A stretch of 64,000 nt of DNA from Microbacterium barkeri (GCF_027921765.1 NZ_BSEJ01000004.1:124001-188000), one strand, 5' to 3'; shown: positions 18,226 through 26,999, counted from the stretch's first letter. Numbers and translations: made by a program. Notes: generated from the sequence alone by a model not told the origin.

Positions 18226-18285
18226 CTACATCCGCGACGGCCCCTCCGGAGCCGACTCGTCATACGCATACCAACGGGTTGTCAT
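18226..18285 (-). CDS. Leader peptide of the DAHP synthase gene
   Basis: A 19-residue reading frame, MTTRWYAYDESAPEGPSRM, ends with TAG 107 bases before the DAHP synthase start. It has Trp5, Tyr6 and Tyr8 in four positions, the end products of the pathway, far above their usual rarity in such GC-rich DNA. There is no ribosome-binding site, but TAGAGT (18292-18297) lies six bases before its ATG, so the transcript would begin at the start codon. A leader-peptide attenuator in front of aroF has been reported in Corynebacterium glutamicum (from memory); this looks like a counterpart with a different peptide. Confidence 0.7.
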   Translation of the reverse strand: MTTRWYAYDESAPEGPSRM

Positions 18286-18291
18286 GCCGCC

Positions 18292-18297
18292 ACTCTA
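18292..18297 (-). promoter_or_regulatory. -10 box of the leader peptide / DAHP synthase transcript
   Basis: TAGAGT on the minus strand is six bases from the ATG of the leader peptide, the spacing of a leaderless transcript. No good -35 hexamer is seen at 17 bases. Confidence 0.5.
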
Positions 18298-18341
18298 GTG
18301 CACGGAGGGCGGGCGGGTCGCCCCGTCCACCCTCCGATCTC

Positions 18342-20867
18342 TCACGCGGCTGCCGGAGCCATCCGCTCCGCACGGACGACGAGGCCGTCGTCGATCGCAT
18401 CGACCGTGACCGAGCCGCCGGCCGCGAGCTCCCCGGTCACGAGCAGATCCGCGATGCGGTCGTCCACCTCGCGCTGGATGAGACGGCGCAGCGGCCGAGC
18501 GCCGAACTCGGGCTCGTACCCGTTGCGGGCGAGCCACGCCACCGCGGCATCGGTCGCCTCGAGCGCGATATCGCGCGCGGCCAGCCGCGCGCGGGTCGCC
18601 CCCAGCAGCAGGTGCACGATCTGCGCGAGCTGCTGCTCGTCGAGCTTGCGGAAGAGCACGATCTCGTCGATGCGGTTGAGGAACTCGGGGCGCATCGACT
18701 CGCGCAGCCGCCCCATCACGCGATCGCGCAGATCCTTCTCGTCGAACTCGCGCCCCGCGGCCGAGAAGCCGATCGCGCCCGAGCGCGAGGTCAGGAACTC
18801 CGAGCCGAGGTTCGAGGTCATCACGACGACCGTGTTGCGGAAGTCGACGGTGCGCCCCTGCCCGTCGGTGAGCCGCCCGTCGTCGAGCACCTGCAGGAGC
18901 AGGTTGAACACGTCGGGGTGCGCCTTCTCGATCTCGTCGAAGAGCACGATCGAGTACGGGTTGCGCCGCACGCGCTCCGTGAGCTGACCGGCCTCGTCGT
19001 ATCCGACGTATCCCGGAGGGGCCCCGACGAGGCGCGAGACGGTGTGCCGCTCGCCGAACTCGCTCATGTCGAAGCGCACCACGGCGCTCTCGTCGTCGAA
19101 CAGGCTCGCCGCGAGCGCCTTCGCCAGCTCGGTCTTCCCGACGCCGGTCGGCCCGAGGAAGAGGAACGACCCGACCGGGCGGCGGGCGTCGCCCATGCCC
19201 GTGCGATTGCGGCGGACGGCCTTGGCGACCGCCGTCACCGCATCGTCCTGGCCGATCACGCGGGCGTGCAGCTCCTCCTCGAGGCCGGCGAGACGCTCGC
19301 GCTCGCTCTCGGTGAGGCGGTTCACGGGGATCCCGGTGGCGCGGCTGATGACGGCCGCGATCTCGGGCTCGTCGACGATCGCGCGCCCGGCTCCGTCGGC
19401 CGAGGTGGCGTCGGCGAGGCGCGCCTGCACGGTCGCGATCTCGTCGCGGATGCGGGAGGCCTCCTCGTAGTGCTCGGCCGACACCGCGGCGTTCTTCTCC
19501 GCCTCGAGCTCGGCGAGACGCGCGACGAGCTCCTGCGTGTCGACGGGAGCGCCCAGACGCAGCCGCACCCGGGCGCCGGCCTGGTCGATGAGGTCGATTG
19601 CCTTGTCCGGCAGCACGCGGTCGGACAGATAGCGGTCGCTCAGCTCGACGGCCGCCCGCAGCGCGTCGTCGGTGTAGGTGACACGGTGGTGCTCCTCGTA
19701 CGCCGGGCGGAGCCCCTCGAGGATCGCGATCGCGTCCGCGGGCGACGGCTCGCCGACCCGCACGGGCTGGAAGCGGCGCTCGAGCGCGGCATCCTTCTCG
19801 ATCTTGCGGTACTCGGAGAGCGTCGTCGCGCCGACGAGGTGCAGGTCTCCGCGAGCGAGACGCGGCTTGAGGATGTTGCCCGCGTCCATGGCTCCCTCTC
19901 CCCCGCCGCCGGCGCCCACGAGGGTGTGGATCTCGTCGATGAAGAGGATGAGCTCGCCCTTCTGCGCGGCGACCTCCTCCATCGTCTTCGTCAGGCGCTC
20001 CTCGAAGTCGCCACGGTAGCGTGTGCCCGCGAGCATCGCGGGGAGGTCGAGTGCGACGACCCGGCGGTTCCGCAGCTGCTCCGGAACGGCTCCCGCGACG
20101 ATCGCGGACGCGAGGCCCTCGACGACGGCGGTCTTGCCGACGCCGGCCTCGCCCACGAGCACGGGGTTGTTCTTCGTCCGGCGCGAGAGGATCTCGATCG
20201 TCTGCTCGATCTCGTCGGCGCGACCGATGACCGGGTCGAGCTCGCCGTCCCGCGCGAGCGCCGTGAGGTCGGTGCCGTACTTCTCGAGCATCGATCCGCC
20301 CGCGGTCCGCCCTGCGCCCTGCTCGGGCGCGGCCTGCGGGTCCACGCTCTCGCGCGCGCCCTGGGTGAGGGCCTCCGCGGTCACGCCCGAGCGTGCGAGG
20401 ATCTGCCCGGCGGGCGTGTCCTGTGCGAGCACGAGGGCGAAGAAGAGGTGCTCGGGGTCCACATAGGTCGAGCCAGACGAGCGCGCCACCTGGAACGCGT
20501 GGAACAGCGCCCGCTGCACGGCCGCCGTCACCGCGGCGGCGTCGACGTGGGCCGAGGCACCCTCGCGCGGAAGCCGCTCCTCGGCCTCCCGTGCGATCGC
20601 CTCGGGGTCTCCGCCGACGCGCGAGATCGCGTCGGCGACCGTCGCGTCGCCGACGAGCACGTGGAGGACGTGCAGCGCGTCGAGCTCGAGCTGCCCGCGA
20701 CCGAGGGCGTAGCGCCCCGCCCGCTGCAGGAGCTCCTGCGTGCGCGAGCTGAGGAAGCGGCTGAGATCGATCGAGCGGCTCGCGCGAGCACGCTCGCCCT
20801 GCAGATAGCGCGCGAGGAACTCGTCGAACGAGCTCGGCCCATCCTGGGGGAAGTTGTTCTCGGGCAT
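18342..20867 (-). CDS. ClpC-type AAA+ unfoldase (Clp ATPase)
   Basis: 841-residue two-ring AAA+ ATPase that unfolds proteins for the ClpP protease. An N-terminal repeat domain (about 35-170) is followed by the first AAA domain (Walker A 239-246, Walker B ILFIDE 307-312). A short middle segment has a UVR-like helix near 452-478, and the second AAA domain carries Walker A at 572-579. The short middle segment argues against ClpB, which has a long coiled coil. IGF at 699-701 is the loop that docks on ClpP. The N-terminal 30 residues are unlike housekeeping ClpC1, so this may be a second ClpC paralogue. ATG at 20865-20867 is preceded by CAAGGAGATG. Its promoter has an HspR-like operator. Confidence 0.88.
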   Translation of the reverse strand: MPENNFPQDGPSSFDEFLARYLQGERARASRSIDLSRFLSSRTQELLQRAGRYALGRGQLELDALHVLHVLVGDATVADAISRVGGDPEAIAREAEERLPREGASAHVDAAAVTAAVQRALFHAFQVARSSGSTYVDPEHLFFALVLAQDTPAGQILARSGVTAEALTQGARESVDPQAAPEQGAGRTAGGSMLEKYGTDLTALARDGELDPVIGRADEIEQTIEILSRRTKNNPVLVGEAGVGKTAVVEGLASAIVAGAVPEQLRNRRVVALDLPAMLAGTRYRGDFEERLTKTMEEVAAQKGELILFIDEIHTLVGAGGGGEGAMDAGNILKPRLARGDLHLVGATTLSEYRKIEKDAALERRFQPVRVGEPSPADAIAILEGLRPAYEEHHRVTYTDDALRAAVELSDRYLSDRVLPDKAIDLIDQAGARVRLRLGAPVDTQELVARLAELEAEKNAAVSAEHYEEASRIRDEIATVQARLADATSADGAGRAIVDEPEIAAVISRATGIPVNRLTESERERLAGLEEELHARVIGQDDAVTAVAKAVRRNRTGMGDARRPVGSFLFLGPTGVGKTELAKALAASLFDDESAVVRFDMSEFGERHTVSRLVGAPPGYVGYDEAGQLTERVRRNPYSIVLFDEIEKAHPDVFNLLLQVLDDGRLTDGQGRTVDFRNTVVVMTSNLGSEFLTSRSGAIGFSAAGREFDEKDLRDRVMGRLRESMRPEFLNRIDEIVLFRKLDEQQLAQIVHLLLGATRARLAARDIALEATDAAVAWLARNGYEPEFGARPLRRLIQREVDDRIADLLVTGELAAGGSVTVDAIDDGLVVRAERMAPAAA

Positions 20868-20906
20868 GTCCCGGCATCTCCTTGAAAGTTGCGTCGTTCC
20901 CTATCA

Positions 20907-20936
20907 AGTATGGAACTTGAGTCGGAGTCTATCAAG
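20907..20936 (-). promoter_or_regulatory. Heat-shock-type promoter with HAIR-like operator of the Clp gene
   Basis: On the minus strand TTGATA (20930-20935) and CATACT (20907-20912) are 17 bases apart. Over the same bases lies CTTGATA-N7-ACTCAAG (20916-20936), which matches the HspR operator CTTGAGT-N7-ACTCAAG at 12 of 14 positions. A further CTTGATA overlaps the -10 region (20902-20908). HspR represses chaperone genes until heat shock in Actinobacteria. Confidence 0.6.
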
Positions 20937-20989
20937 ATCAACGCGATCCCGTGCTCGCTATTCCCGCCCGCGAGAATCTGTCGAGCAAC

Positions 20990-21018
20990 TTGCACAATCG
21001 AACGACTATCGATAGATT
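20990..21018 (+). promoter_or_regulatory. Promoter with palindrome for the DUF2975/HTH pair
   Basis: TTGCAC (20990-20995) and TAGATT (21013-21018) are 17 bases apart. The perfect 10-bp palindrome CTATCGATAG (21006-21015) overlaps the -10. The small HTH protein encoded second in the operon is the natural candidate to bind it. Confidence 0.5.
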
Positions 21019-21047
21019 TCCGCTGTGATTCAACGAACGGAGCGACC

Positions 21048-21533
21048 GTGAGCAGAGCGACGATCCTCATCCTGCGCGTCGTCATCGCCCTCGCCCTTGC
21101 CGGCTCGGTCGTCGTGCAGGCGTTCCTCCTCCCGCTGATCTGGGTCGACCTCGAGGGTGTGGAGACCGCATCGCGGGTCGCCTTCGTCGTCATCCTCGGG
21201 CTCGGCGTCGCGACGATGCAGGTCTTCGGGGTGTGCGTGTGGCAGCTCCTCACCAGGGTCCGGCGCGGCTCGATCTTCTCGGAGTCGTCCTTCCGCTACG
21301 TCGACGTCATCATCGGGGCGATCGCGGCGGCCGCCCTGCTCGCCTTCGCGCTCGCGATCCTCCTCGCCCCGGGCAGCGCGGCCCCGGGTCTCGTCGGCCT
21401 CGTCTGCGGTGCGTCGCTCGCCCTCGGGGGGATGGCGCTGCTCGTCGTCGTCATGAAGGCGCTGCTGCGGCAGGCGATCGCGCGCGAGCACGAAGCGCAG
21501 GCCCTGCGGCACGAGCTCGGCGAGGTGATCTGA
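21048..21533 (+). CDS. DUF2975-family membrane protein
   Basis: 161-residue membrane protein with four predicted helices (about 5-30, 45-68, 85-110 and 118-142) and a basic loop RVRRGSIFSESSFRYVD between helices 2 and 3, typical of DUF2975. The function is unknown. These proteins regularly precede a small Cro/CI-type regulator, as here. I chose GTG at 21048-21050, preceded by CGGAGCG; a longer frame runs through the promoter. Its stop abuts the start of the regulator gene, so the two are translationally coupled. Confidence 0.8.
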   Translation: MSRATILILRVVIALALAGSVVVQAFLLPLIWVDLEGVETASRVAFVVILGLGVATMQVFGVCVWQLLTRVRRGSIFSESSFRYVDVIIGAIAAAALLAFALAILLAPGSAAPGLVGLVCGASLALGGMALLVVVMKALLRQAIAREHEAQALRHELGEVI

Positions 21534-21743
21534 GTGCCGATCATCGTGGACATCGACGTCATGCTCGCCCGCCGGAAGATGTCGGTCGGCGCGCTCGCCG
21601 AGCGGATCGGCATCACTCCCACCAACCTCGCCGTGCTCAAGAACGGACGCGCCAAGGCCGTCCGCTTCGCCACGCTCGACGCGCTGTGCGAGGCCCTCGA
21701 GTGCCAGCCGGGCGATCTGCTCCGCTGGGAGCCCGAGGAGTGA
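21534..21743 (+). CDS. Small Cro/CI-type (YozG-like) transcriptional regulator
   Basis: 69-residue protein that is nearly all helix-turn-helix: MSVGALAERIGITPTNLAVL at residues about 16-35 and the closing pattern ALCEALECQPGDLL. It resembles YozG/YjzC-like regulators that accompany DUF2975 proteins. GTG at 21534 directly follows the TGA of the membrane protein gene. A membrane protein plus tiny regulator suggests a one-step signalling or anti-regulator pair, but no function is established. Confidence 0.85.
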   Translation: MPIIVDIDVMLARRKMSVGALAERIGITPTNLAVLKNGRAKAVRFATLDALCEALECQPGDLLRWEPEE

Positions 21744-21777
21744 GCCCGCGGCGCACGGCGTTTGCTTTCATGGACGC

Positions 21778-22533
21778 ATGAGCGAGTTCTGGGCGGGCGT
21801 GCGCACGCTGCTGGAGGGGTTCGGCTGGTGGCGGCGAGATCCGCGTGTGATGGCGGCCGCGCTCATCACCGCCGCGATCGTCGGCGCGGCGATGGCGGCC
21901 GCGCTCATCACCCTCGGAGCACTCCTTCCCGCGATCGCCGAGGACCTCACTCCCTGGGCGGAGGACTGGGCCGCGATCTGGACCATCCTCGTGCGCGTGC
22001 TCATCGGCGCCGCCGTGCTCGCGGGCGGACTCGTGGTGGCGGTGACGACGTTCACCGCCCTCACCCTGCTCGTGGGCGAGCCCTTCTACGACCGGGTCTG
22101 GCGCTCGGTCGAGGCCGCGCGCACGGGGTCCGTTCCCGAGAGCGCGTACGGCCTCTGGCGATCGGTCGCAGACAGCGCGTCGCTCATCGCCCGCGGGCTC
22201 GCGATCGCCGTCGCGAGCGTCGCGCTCGGGTTCGTCCCCGTGGTCGGCGCACCGCTCGCCGCCGTCGTCGGAGCCGCGCTCTCCGGCTGGGTGCTCTCCG
22301 ACGAGCTCACGGCGCGTGCGCTGTCTGCGCGGGGCATCGGGGCGCAGGAGCGACGGGCACTGCGGCGCGAGTCCCGCGCACGGGTCGCGGGATTCGGGAT
22401 GGCGACGCACGTGTGCCTGCTCGTGCCCCTGGGCGCGATCGTCGCGATGCCGGCCGCCGTCGCCGGCAGCACGCTCCTCGCGCACACGCTCCTCGAGCGG
22501 CGCTCCGCTCAGTCGTCGAGCGCGCGGGGCTGA
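21778..22533 (+). CDS. EI24/CysZ-like membrane protein
   Basis: 251-residue membrane protein with four to five hydrophobic stretches. The early FGWWRRDPRVM and the central TLLVGEPFYDRVWRSVE are typical of the EI24 domain family, which includes the sulfate transporter CysZ. The role in Actinobacteria is not established. ATG at 21778 is 34 bases after the regulator stop. Its last 25 bases overlap the end of the convergent gene on the other strand. Confidence 0.8.
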   Translation: MSEFWAGVRTLLEGFGWWRRDPRVMAAALITAAIVGAAMAAALITLGALLPAIAEDLTPWAEDWAAIWTILVRVLIGAAVLAGGLVVAVTTFTALTLLVGEPFYDRVWRSVEAARTGSVPESAYGLWRSVADSASLIARGLAIAVASVALGFVPVVGAPLAAVVGAALSGWVLSDELTARALSARGIGAQERRALRRESRARVAGFGMATHVCLLVPLGAIVAMPAAVAGSTLLAHTLLERRSAQSSSARG

Positions 22534-22904
22534 GCCCGCCCGGCATCGCGGGCGGCGAAGAGCAGCACGGCGAGCACGATCGCGGCCGGGACCGCGAGGC
22601 CGACGGCGACGGCGACATGCGCGTACTCCCCCGTCGCGGCGCCGATCGCGACCGCGATGATGAGCAGCTGCACGACGATCGCGCCGGATCGTCCCCAGGA
22701 CAGGCCCCGTGCGATGCCGCGCGCGAAGGCGCCCACGGCGAGGGCGCCGACGAGCGTGAGCAGGAGGAGGGCGATCGCGCTGGGCATCGAGGCGACATCC
22801 GCCGAGCCGAGCGCGAGCACCTGCCAGCCGGCGAGGGCGAGCACGCCCACCGCCTCGAGTCCGACGAGCACGGCGGCCGTCCGTGCGGTCGCGCTGGTGG
22901 CCAT
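22509..22904 (-). CDS. Small membrane protein of unknown function
   Basis: 131-residue protein made of four hydrophobic helices (about 8-32, 38-60, 68-90 and 95-120) separated by short charged turns, including ARGIARGLSWGRSGA before the third helix. I do not recognise the family with confidence; many Actinobacteria have similar small proteins. ATG at 22902-22904 is preceded by GCGAGGAGAG, which favours it over a longer frame. The C-terminal codons overlap the EI24-type gene on the opposite strand by 25 bases. Confidence 0.75.
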   Translation of the reverse strand: MATSATARTAAVLVGLEAVGVLALAGWQVLALGSADVASMPSAIALLLLTLVGALAVGAFARGIARGLSWGRSGAIVVQLLIIAVAIGAATGEYAHVAVAVGLAVPAAIVLAVLLFAARDAGRAQPRALDD

Positions 22905-22967
22905 GGCTCTCCTCGCTCCCCGTGCCTCACACCGCACGCATGATCAGGGAACGGACAGAAAAAACCC

Positions 22968-22996
22968 TTGCCCGAGAACCTCGCGTGTATGACAAT
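22968..22996 (+). promoter_or_regulatory. Possible whiB1 promoter
   Basis: TTGCCC (22968-22973) and GACAAT (22991-22996) are 17 bases apart, leaving a leader of about 120 bases before whiB1. The local drop in GC around ACAATTGTTAAC supports a regulatory region. Confidence 0.4.
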
Positions 22997-23126
22997 TGTT
23001 AACGGTGTGTTTCCCACAGCGTGGTGGGGCGGAACCTGCACAGGTCCGTCGCACATCCAGCGTAATCCACCCGTTTTGCCACGCTGTGCTTTCCCTGAGA
23101 AACCCCACCCCGCAAGGAGCATTCCT

Positions 23127-23375
23127 ATGGACTGGCGCGACAAGGCCGCCTGCCTCACCGTCGACCCCGAGCTGTTCTTCCCCGTCGGGAACACCGGCCC
23201 CGCGATCGACCAGATCGAGAAGGCGAAGTCCGTCTGCGCTCGCTGCACGGTCACCGAGATCTGCCTGCAGTACGCCCTCGAGACCGGCCAGGACTCGGGC
23301 GTCTGGGGCGGCCTCAGCGAGGACGAGCGCCGCGCGCTCAAGCGCCGCGCCGCTCGCGCCCGTCGCGCGAGCTGA
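23127..23375 (+). CDS. whiB1: WhiB1-type iron-sulfur transcription factor
   Basis: 82-residue Wbl protein that holds a nitric-oxide-sensitive [4Fe-4S] cluster and acts with the major sigma factor. The cluster cysteines are Cys9, Cys37, Cys40 and Cys46. The GVWGGL turn is at 58-63, followed by the basic DNA-contacting tail [14 protein letters not shown]. The sequence is close to mycobacterial WhiB1 (MDW start, DPELFFPVGN, TGQDSGVWGG), which is essential. ATG at 23127 follows AAGGAG. It faces pdtaS, the same order as in Mycobacterium. Confidence 0.95.
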   Translation: MDWRDKAACLTVDPELFFPVGNTGPAIDQIEKAKSVCARCTVTEICLQYALETGQDSGVWGGLSEDERRALKRRAARARRAS

Positions 23376-23419
23376 CCGAGAAGCACCGTCGCGCCAGCTG
23401 ACCGCAAGCGCCGTCGTCT

Positions 23420-23449
23420 GAAGAAGCCCCGCCTCGGCGGGGCTTCTTC
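23420..23449. terminator. Bidirectional hairpin between whiB1 and pdtaS
   Basis: A perfect stem pairs 23420-23433 with 23436-23449, with the AAGAA/TTCTT flanks giving U-rich ends in both directions. It lies between convergent genes and is the most typical intrinsic terminator in the window. Confidence 0.85.
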
Positions 23450-23458
23450 ATGTCCGGA

Positions 23459-24952
23459 TCAGCTGCGGATCCACCTCAGGGGAACCGCGATTGTGACCTC
23501 GGTCCCGCCGTGGAAGGCGGTGTCCGGCGCGTCGATCGTCGACCAGTCGATCGTCCCGGAGAGCTCTCCCTGGATGAGCGTGCGGACGATCTGCGTGCCG
23601 AGGCCGCGGCCGACCTGGCCATCGGGCAGACCGCTGCCGGTGTCGCGCACGCGCACCTCGAGGCGGGTGTCGTCGCGGTCGGCGACGATCTCGACCTCGC
23701 CCTCGCGCCCCGCGAGCCCGTGCTCCACCGCGTTCGTGACGACCTCGGTGAGCGCGAGCGCGAGCGGCGTCGCGTACTCGCTGGGGAGCGTTCCGAACCG
23801 GCCCTTCGTGCGCGTGTGCGCGACCGTGTTCTGCGCGGCCGCCACCTCCGCGACGAGGCGCAGCACGCGCGCGAACACCTCGTCGAAGTCGACGTTCTGC
23901 GCGAGCCCCTCCGACAGCGTGTCGTGCACGACGGCGATCGCGGCGACCCGCTGCATGGCCTGAAGCAGCGACTCGCGCGCCTCCTCCGAGGTCGTGCGCC
24001 GTGCCTGGATCCGCAGCAGCGAGGCGACCGTCTGCAGGTTGTTCTTGACGCGGTGGTGGATCTCGCGGATCGTCGCGTCCTTCGTGATGAGCTCCTGCTC
24101 CTGGCTGCGCAGCTCGCTCACGTCGCGGCACAGGACGATCGCGCCCGTGCGGTGGCCGTGGTCCTTGAGCGGGATCGCACGCAGCGACACGGTCACGCCG
24201 CGCGCCTCGATGTCGCTGCGCCATGGCGCACGGCCCGAGACGAGGATCGGCAGGCGCTCGTCGGTGTCATGAGACGCCGGCAGAATCTGGCTCGTCACGT
24301 CGGCGAGGTTCTCGCCCTCGAGCTCCTCCGCGAAGCCGATGCGGTTGAACGCCGACAGGGCGTTCGGGCTCGCGAACGTGACGATGCCGTCGACGTCGAG
24401 GCGGATGAGCCCGTCGGCGGCGCGCGGGGCGCCCCTGCGCGGCCCGGTCGGCGCCGAGAGGTCGGGGAAGTCGCCGGTCGCGATCATCCGGAAGAGATCG
24501 TCGGCGCAGTCGTTGAAGGTGATCTGCTGGCGCGACGGCGTGCGCACGTCGCCGAGGTTCGTGTGGCGCGTGAGCACGCCGATCGCGCGGAGGCCGTCGT
24601 CCTCCCGGATCGCGATCGGCACGGCGCGCACGCGCGTGGGCGTCTCCTCGAACCACTCGGGCGAGGACGAGTCGACGATCTGCGCGGTCTGGAACGCCTC
24701 ACGGACCTGCGCCTGCCACTGCGGTCGGACGCGGCCTCCGACGATGTCGCGATAGAAGAGCGTCGCGGCGCCGCCCGGGCGCGTGTGCGCGACCGCGATG
24801 TAGGAGTCGTCCGACGTGGGCACCCAGAAGACGATGTCCGCCGAGGCCAGATCGGCGAGCAGCTGCCCGTCGCCGGCGAGACGGTGCAGCCATTCGATAT
24901 CCGATTCGCTCGAACGGCCCTGGGCGGAGACGAGATCGCTGAGGGTCGACAC
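23459..24952 (-). CDS. pdtaS: PdtaS-type cytosolic sensor histidine kinase
   Basis: 497-residue soluble histidine kinase. An N-terminal GAF-type domain (about 1-150), a PAS domain (about 180-290), a HisKA_2 dimerisation helix with EIHHRVKNNLQ (phospho-accepting His at 299 or 300) and a C-terminal ATPase domain (NAVEHGLAG and DTGSGLPDG) follow in order. It has no membrane segment. In Mycobacterium PdtaS phosphorylates the RNA-binding antiterminator PdtaR; no pdtaR is in this window. It ends nine bases from a terminator facing whiB1. Confidence 0.9.
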   Translation of the reverse strand: MSTLSDLVSAQGRSSESDIEWLHRLAGDGQLLADLASADIVFWVPTSDDSYIAVAHTRPGGAATLFYRDIVGGRVRPQWQAQVREAFQTAQIVDSSSPEWFEETPTRVRAVPIAIREDDGLRAIGVLTRHTNLGDVRTPSRQQITFNDCADDLFRMIATGDFPDLSAPTGPRRGAPRAADGLIRLDVDGIVTFASPNALSAFNRIGFAEELEGENLADVTSQILPASHDTDERLPILVSGRAPWRSDIEARGVTVSLRAIPLKDHGHRTGAIVLCRDVSELRSQEQELITKDATIREIHHRVKNNLQTVASLLRIQARRTTSEEARESLLQAMQRVAAIAVVHDTLSEGLAQNVDFDEVFARVLRLVAEVAAAQNTVAHTRTKGRFGTLPSEYATPLALALTEVVTNAVEHGLAGREGEVEIVADRDDTRLEVRVRDTGSGLPDGQVGRGLGTQIVRTLIQGELSGTIDWSTIDAPDTAFHGGTEVTIAVPLRWIRS

Positions 24953-24961
24953 GCGTCGAGT

Positions 24962-26260
24962 CTATGCCGACCGCACGCCGTCCTCCCCGCGTCCGCGCGC
25001 TCGCCGCGCCGGGCGCGCGATGCGGCGACCCCGCTCCCGCCCGAGCGGGATGAGCGCCGCCTCCTCGTCGCCGCGGCGTCCGTCGACGCGCGCGACGAGA
25101 CGGCGGACGGCCTGAGCCAGGGCCGAGCGCGGCATGACCTCTCCGACGGGGCGCGCCGCGAGGAGGGCGGCGTCGGCCGCGCGAGGATCGAGCGGCAGGA
25201 ACGAGACGTCGTCGACCCCGCCGAATCGCTCGAGCGTGCGCCGGACCTGGCCGCGGGCGTCGATGCCGAGCGGGCCCGTGCGCAGGCGGTTGACGGCGAC
25301 GACGACCGGGGTCGCGCCGACGATCGCGCGCAGCTCCGCGTATCCGCGGAGGAACCGCGCGATCCCGATCGGGTCCGCCGCGGCGACCGCGACCACGACG
25401 TCTGCCGACGAGAGGGCCGCGAGCGTCGCGGCGTTGCGGCGGGGCCCGTCGAGGTCGCTCATGATCTCCTCGTCGGCCTCGAGCGACGCCGCCGTGTCGA
25501 CGACCGTGACGTCGGCCCATCCGCGGCACGCCTCGAGAGCCGACGCCACGCGCCGCTCCGACAGCTCGGGCCACCGTGCTGCCCGGTTCAGCCCGGGCAG
25601 GACGTCGACGATGCCGTCGGCGCCGCCCACGGGCAGGCTCAGGCGCGTGAGCTCCGCGGCGTCGAGCCCGCCGAGCTCCGCCTGACGGCAGGCGGCCGCG
25701 AACCCGGGCCCCTCGTCGGCGAGCCCGAGGGCGATGGCGACCGCGGGCGCGTGCGTGTCCGCGTCGACCAGCGCGACGTGGCCGCGCGTGCGCGCGGTCT
25801 CGACGGCGAGCTCGATGGCGACCGTCGTCCGCCCCGGCGCGCCGTGCGCGCCCCACACGGCCACCACCCGCCCGCGCTCCCCGCCGACGGCGCGCACCGC
25901 CAGGGATCCGCTCCGGATGGCCTCGGCCAGGCGCCAGCCCTCCACCGCGAGGGGCAGCGGATCGGCGAGGCCGAACGCGCGCGCGAGGCGCGCCTCGCCC
26001 GCGCGTTCGCCCAGTGCGACGATCCGGACGCCGTGCCGATCGCAGGCGCCCACCACGCCGTGCGTGAGCGCCGCGCGGGACGCCGGCAGGACGAGCGCCT
26101 CGGCGGAGCGCAGGACGTCCCACACCTCGGCCGTCGGATCGCCGAGCGAGCGGGCGATCGTCTCGGACGGCCAGGTCGCGATGACCGAGAGGCCCTCGTC
26201 CTCGAGGGCCTCCGCGAGGGCCGACCCCCGCGGTTCGTCGAGCGCCACGACGACGTTCAC
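24962..26260 (-). CDS. CpaE/MinD-like ATPase
   Basis: 432-residue protein with an N-terminal receiver-like domain lacking a clear phosphorylation site (about 1-130). A ParA/MinD-type ATPase follows; its P-loop GAHGAPGRTTVA near 145-156 is a variant with GRTT in place of GKTT. VDADTHAPA near 172 and the TVVDTAASLE segment near 268 fit the switch regions. Similar proteins (CpaE) direct assembly of Flp pili. GTG at 26258-26260 overlaps the SAF gene stop by four bases. No other pilus genes are nearby, so pilus assembly is doubtful and another polar or envelope role is possible. Confidence 0.8.
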   Translation of the reverse strand: MNVVVALDEPRGSALAEALEDEGLSVIATWPSETIARSLGDPTAEVWDVLRSAEALVLPASRAALTHGVVGACDRHGVRIVALGERAGEARLARAFGLADPLPLAVEGWRLAEAIRSGSLAVRAVGGERGRVVAVWGAHGAPGRTTVAIELAVETARTRGHVALVDADTHAPAVAIALGLADEGPGFAAACRQAELGGLDAAELTRLSLPVGGADGIVDVLPGLNRAARWPELSERRVASALEACRGWADVTVVDTAASLEADEEIMSDLDGPRRNAATLAALSSADVVVAVAAADPIGIARFLRGYAELRAIVGATPVVVAVNRLRTGPLGIDARGQVRRTLERFGGVDDVSFLPLDPRAADAALLAARPVGEVMPRSALAQAVRRLVARVDGRRGDEEAALIPLGRERGRRIARPARRARGRGEDGVRSA

Positions 26261-26913
26261 GATCCGGCTCCGGACTGCGGGACGGCAGAGAGCGCGGCGC
26301 CCGAGGACACCGCCGCGAGCACGTCGGCGACGCGCGCCCGGTCGATCACGAGCTCGATCGACGCTCCTGCCGCGCCCATCACGGCGTCGTCGCGGAGCAC
26401 GGCGGCGACCGTCGCGTCCGCGACGAGGATGCGCGGCTCGTCGTAGACCCCCTGCTCGAGGAGGGGCGCCGCCCAGAGCTCGACCGCCGTGCCCTCCCCG
26501 ACCGACGACGGCACGTCGACCGCGCTCTCGACGACGACGGTCGTGACCGCCGCCTCGTCGGCCGGCGTCACGGCCGACGAGGGGACGAGCTCGCCGGCCT
26601 CGATCGTGCGCGTCGCGACGTACCCCTCCGCGAGCTCGTGGGGCGCGAGATAGGCGTCCTCCGCGCCGCCCAGGCCGACGTCGACGACCGCGAGGTCCCC
26701 CGCGGTCACCGCCTCCCCCGGAACGATCGTCGTCTCGGCGGCGAGCACGGGCGCGGTCTGCCGGGCAGCCGACACGACCCACCAGACCCCGGCGATCGAC
26801 GCGGCGATGAGGGCGAGGCCGATGAAGAACCGCGCGTCGCCCCAGAACACGCGCCGGCGACGCGGAACGGGGGCAAGGGCGGCGACGTCGCGGACCGGGG
26901 TCGTCGTGGTCAT
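26257..26913 (-). CDS. SAF-domain (CpaB-like) membrane-anchored protein
   Basis: 218-residue protein with a cytoplasmic basic N-terminus, one membrane helix (about 28-50) and an outside SAF domain (about 58-120, TTIVPGEAVTAGDLAVVDV). The fold is shared with CpaB/RcpC of Flp pilus systems and with sialate/AFP domains that bind glycans. It is translationally coupled to the CpaE-like ATPase (overlap 26257-26260). No secretin or pilin gene is in view. The function is unknown. Confidence 0.8.
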   Translation of the reverse strand: MTTTTPVRDVAALAPVPRRRRVFWGDARFFIGLALIAASIAGVWWVVSAARQTAPVLAAETTIVPGEAVTAGDLAVVDVGLGGAEDAYLAPHELAEGYVATRTIEAGELVPSSAVTPADEAAVTTVVVESAVDVPSSVGEGTAVELWAAPLLEQGVYDEPRILVADATVAAVLRDDAVMGAAGASIELVIDRARVADVLAAVSSGAALSAVPQSGAGS

Positions 26914-26952
26914 GAGCCCATGCTGTCCGAATCGGCGCGACGCCTGAGAAAG

Positions 26953-26961
26953 TTATCCACA
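26953..26961. promoter_or_regulatory. Single perfect DnaA box
   Basis: TTATCCACA matches the DnaA box consensus exactly. It lies in the 98-base gap between the divergent SAF and HTH genes, upstream of the HTH promoter. One box does not make an origin; it could titrate DnaA or let DnaA influence these promoters. Confidence 0.4.
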
Positions 26962-26999
26962 GGATGGCGCGTCCGGGTCCCCGGAGACCCGCCCCTGCC

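Noticed and set aside
22938..23126. Small peptide frame in-phase upstream of whiB1 (from 22968)
   Set aside because: It runs through the promoter-like region without a ribosome-binding site, while the ATG at 23127 has an AAGGAG and matches the family start.
26953..26961. Replication origin suggested by the DnaA box
   Set aside because: Only one box, no AT-rich unwinding region, and no dnaA, dnaN or gyrase genes nearby.
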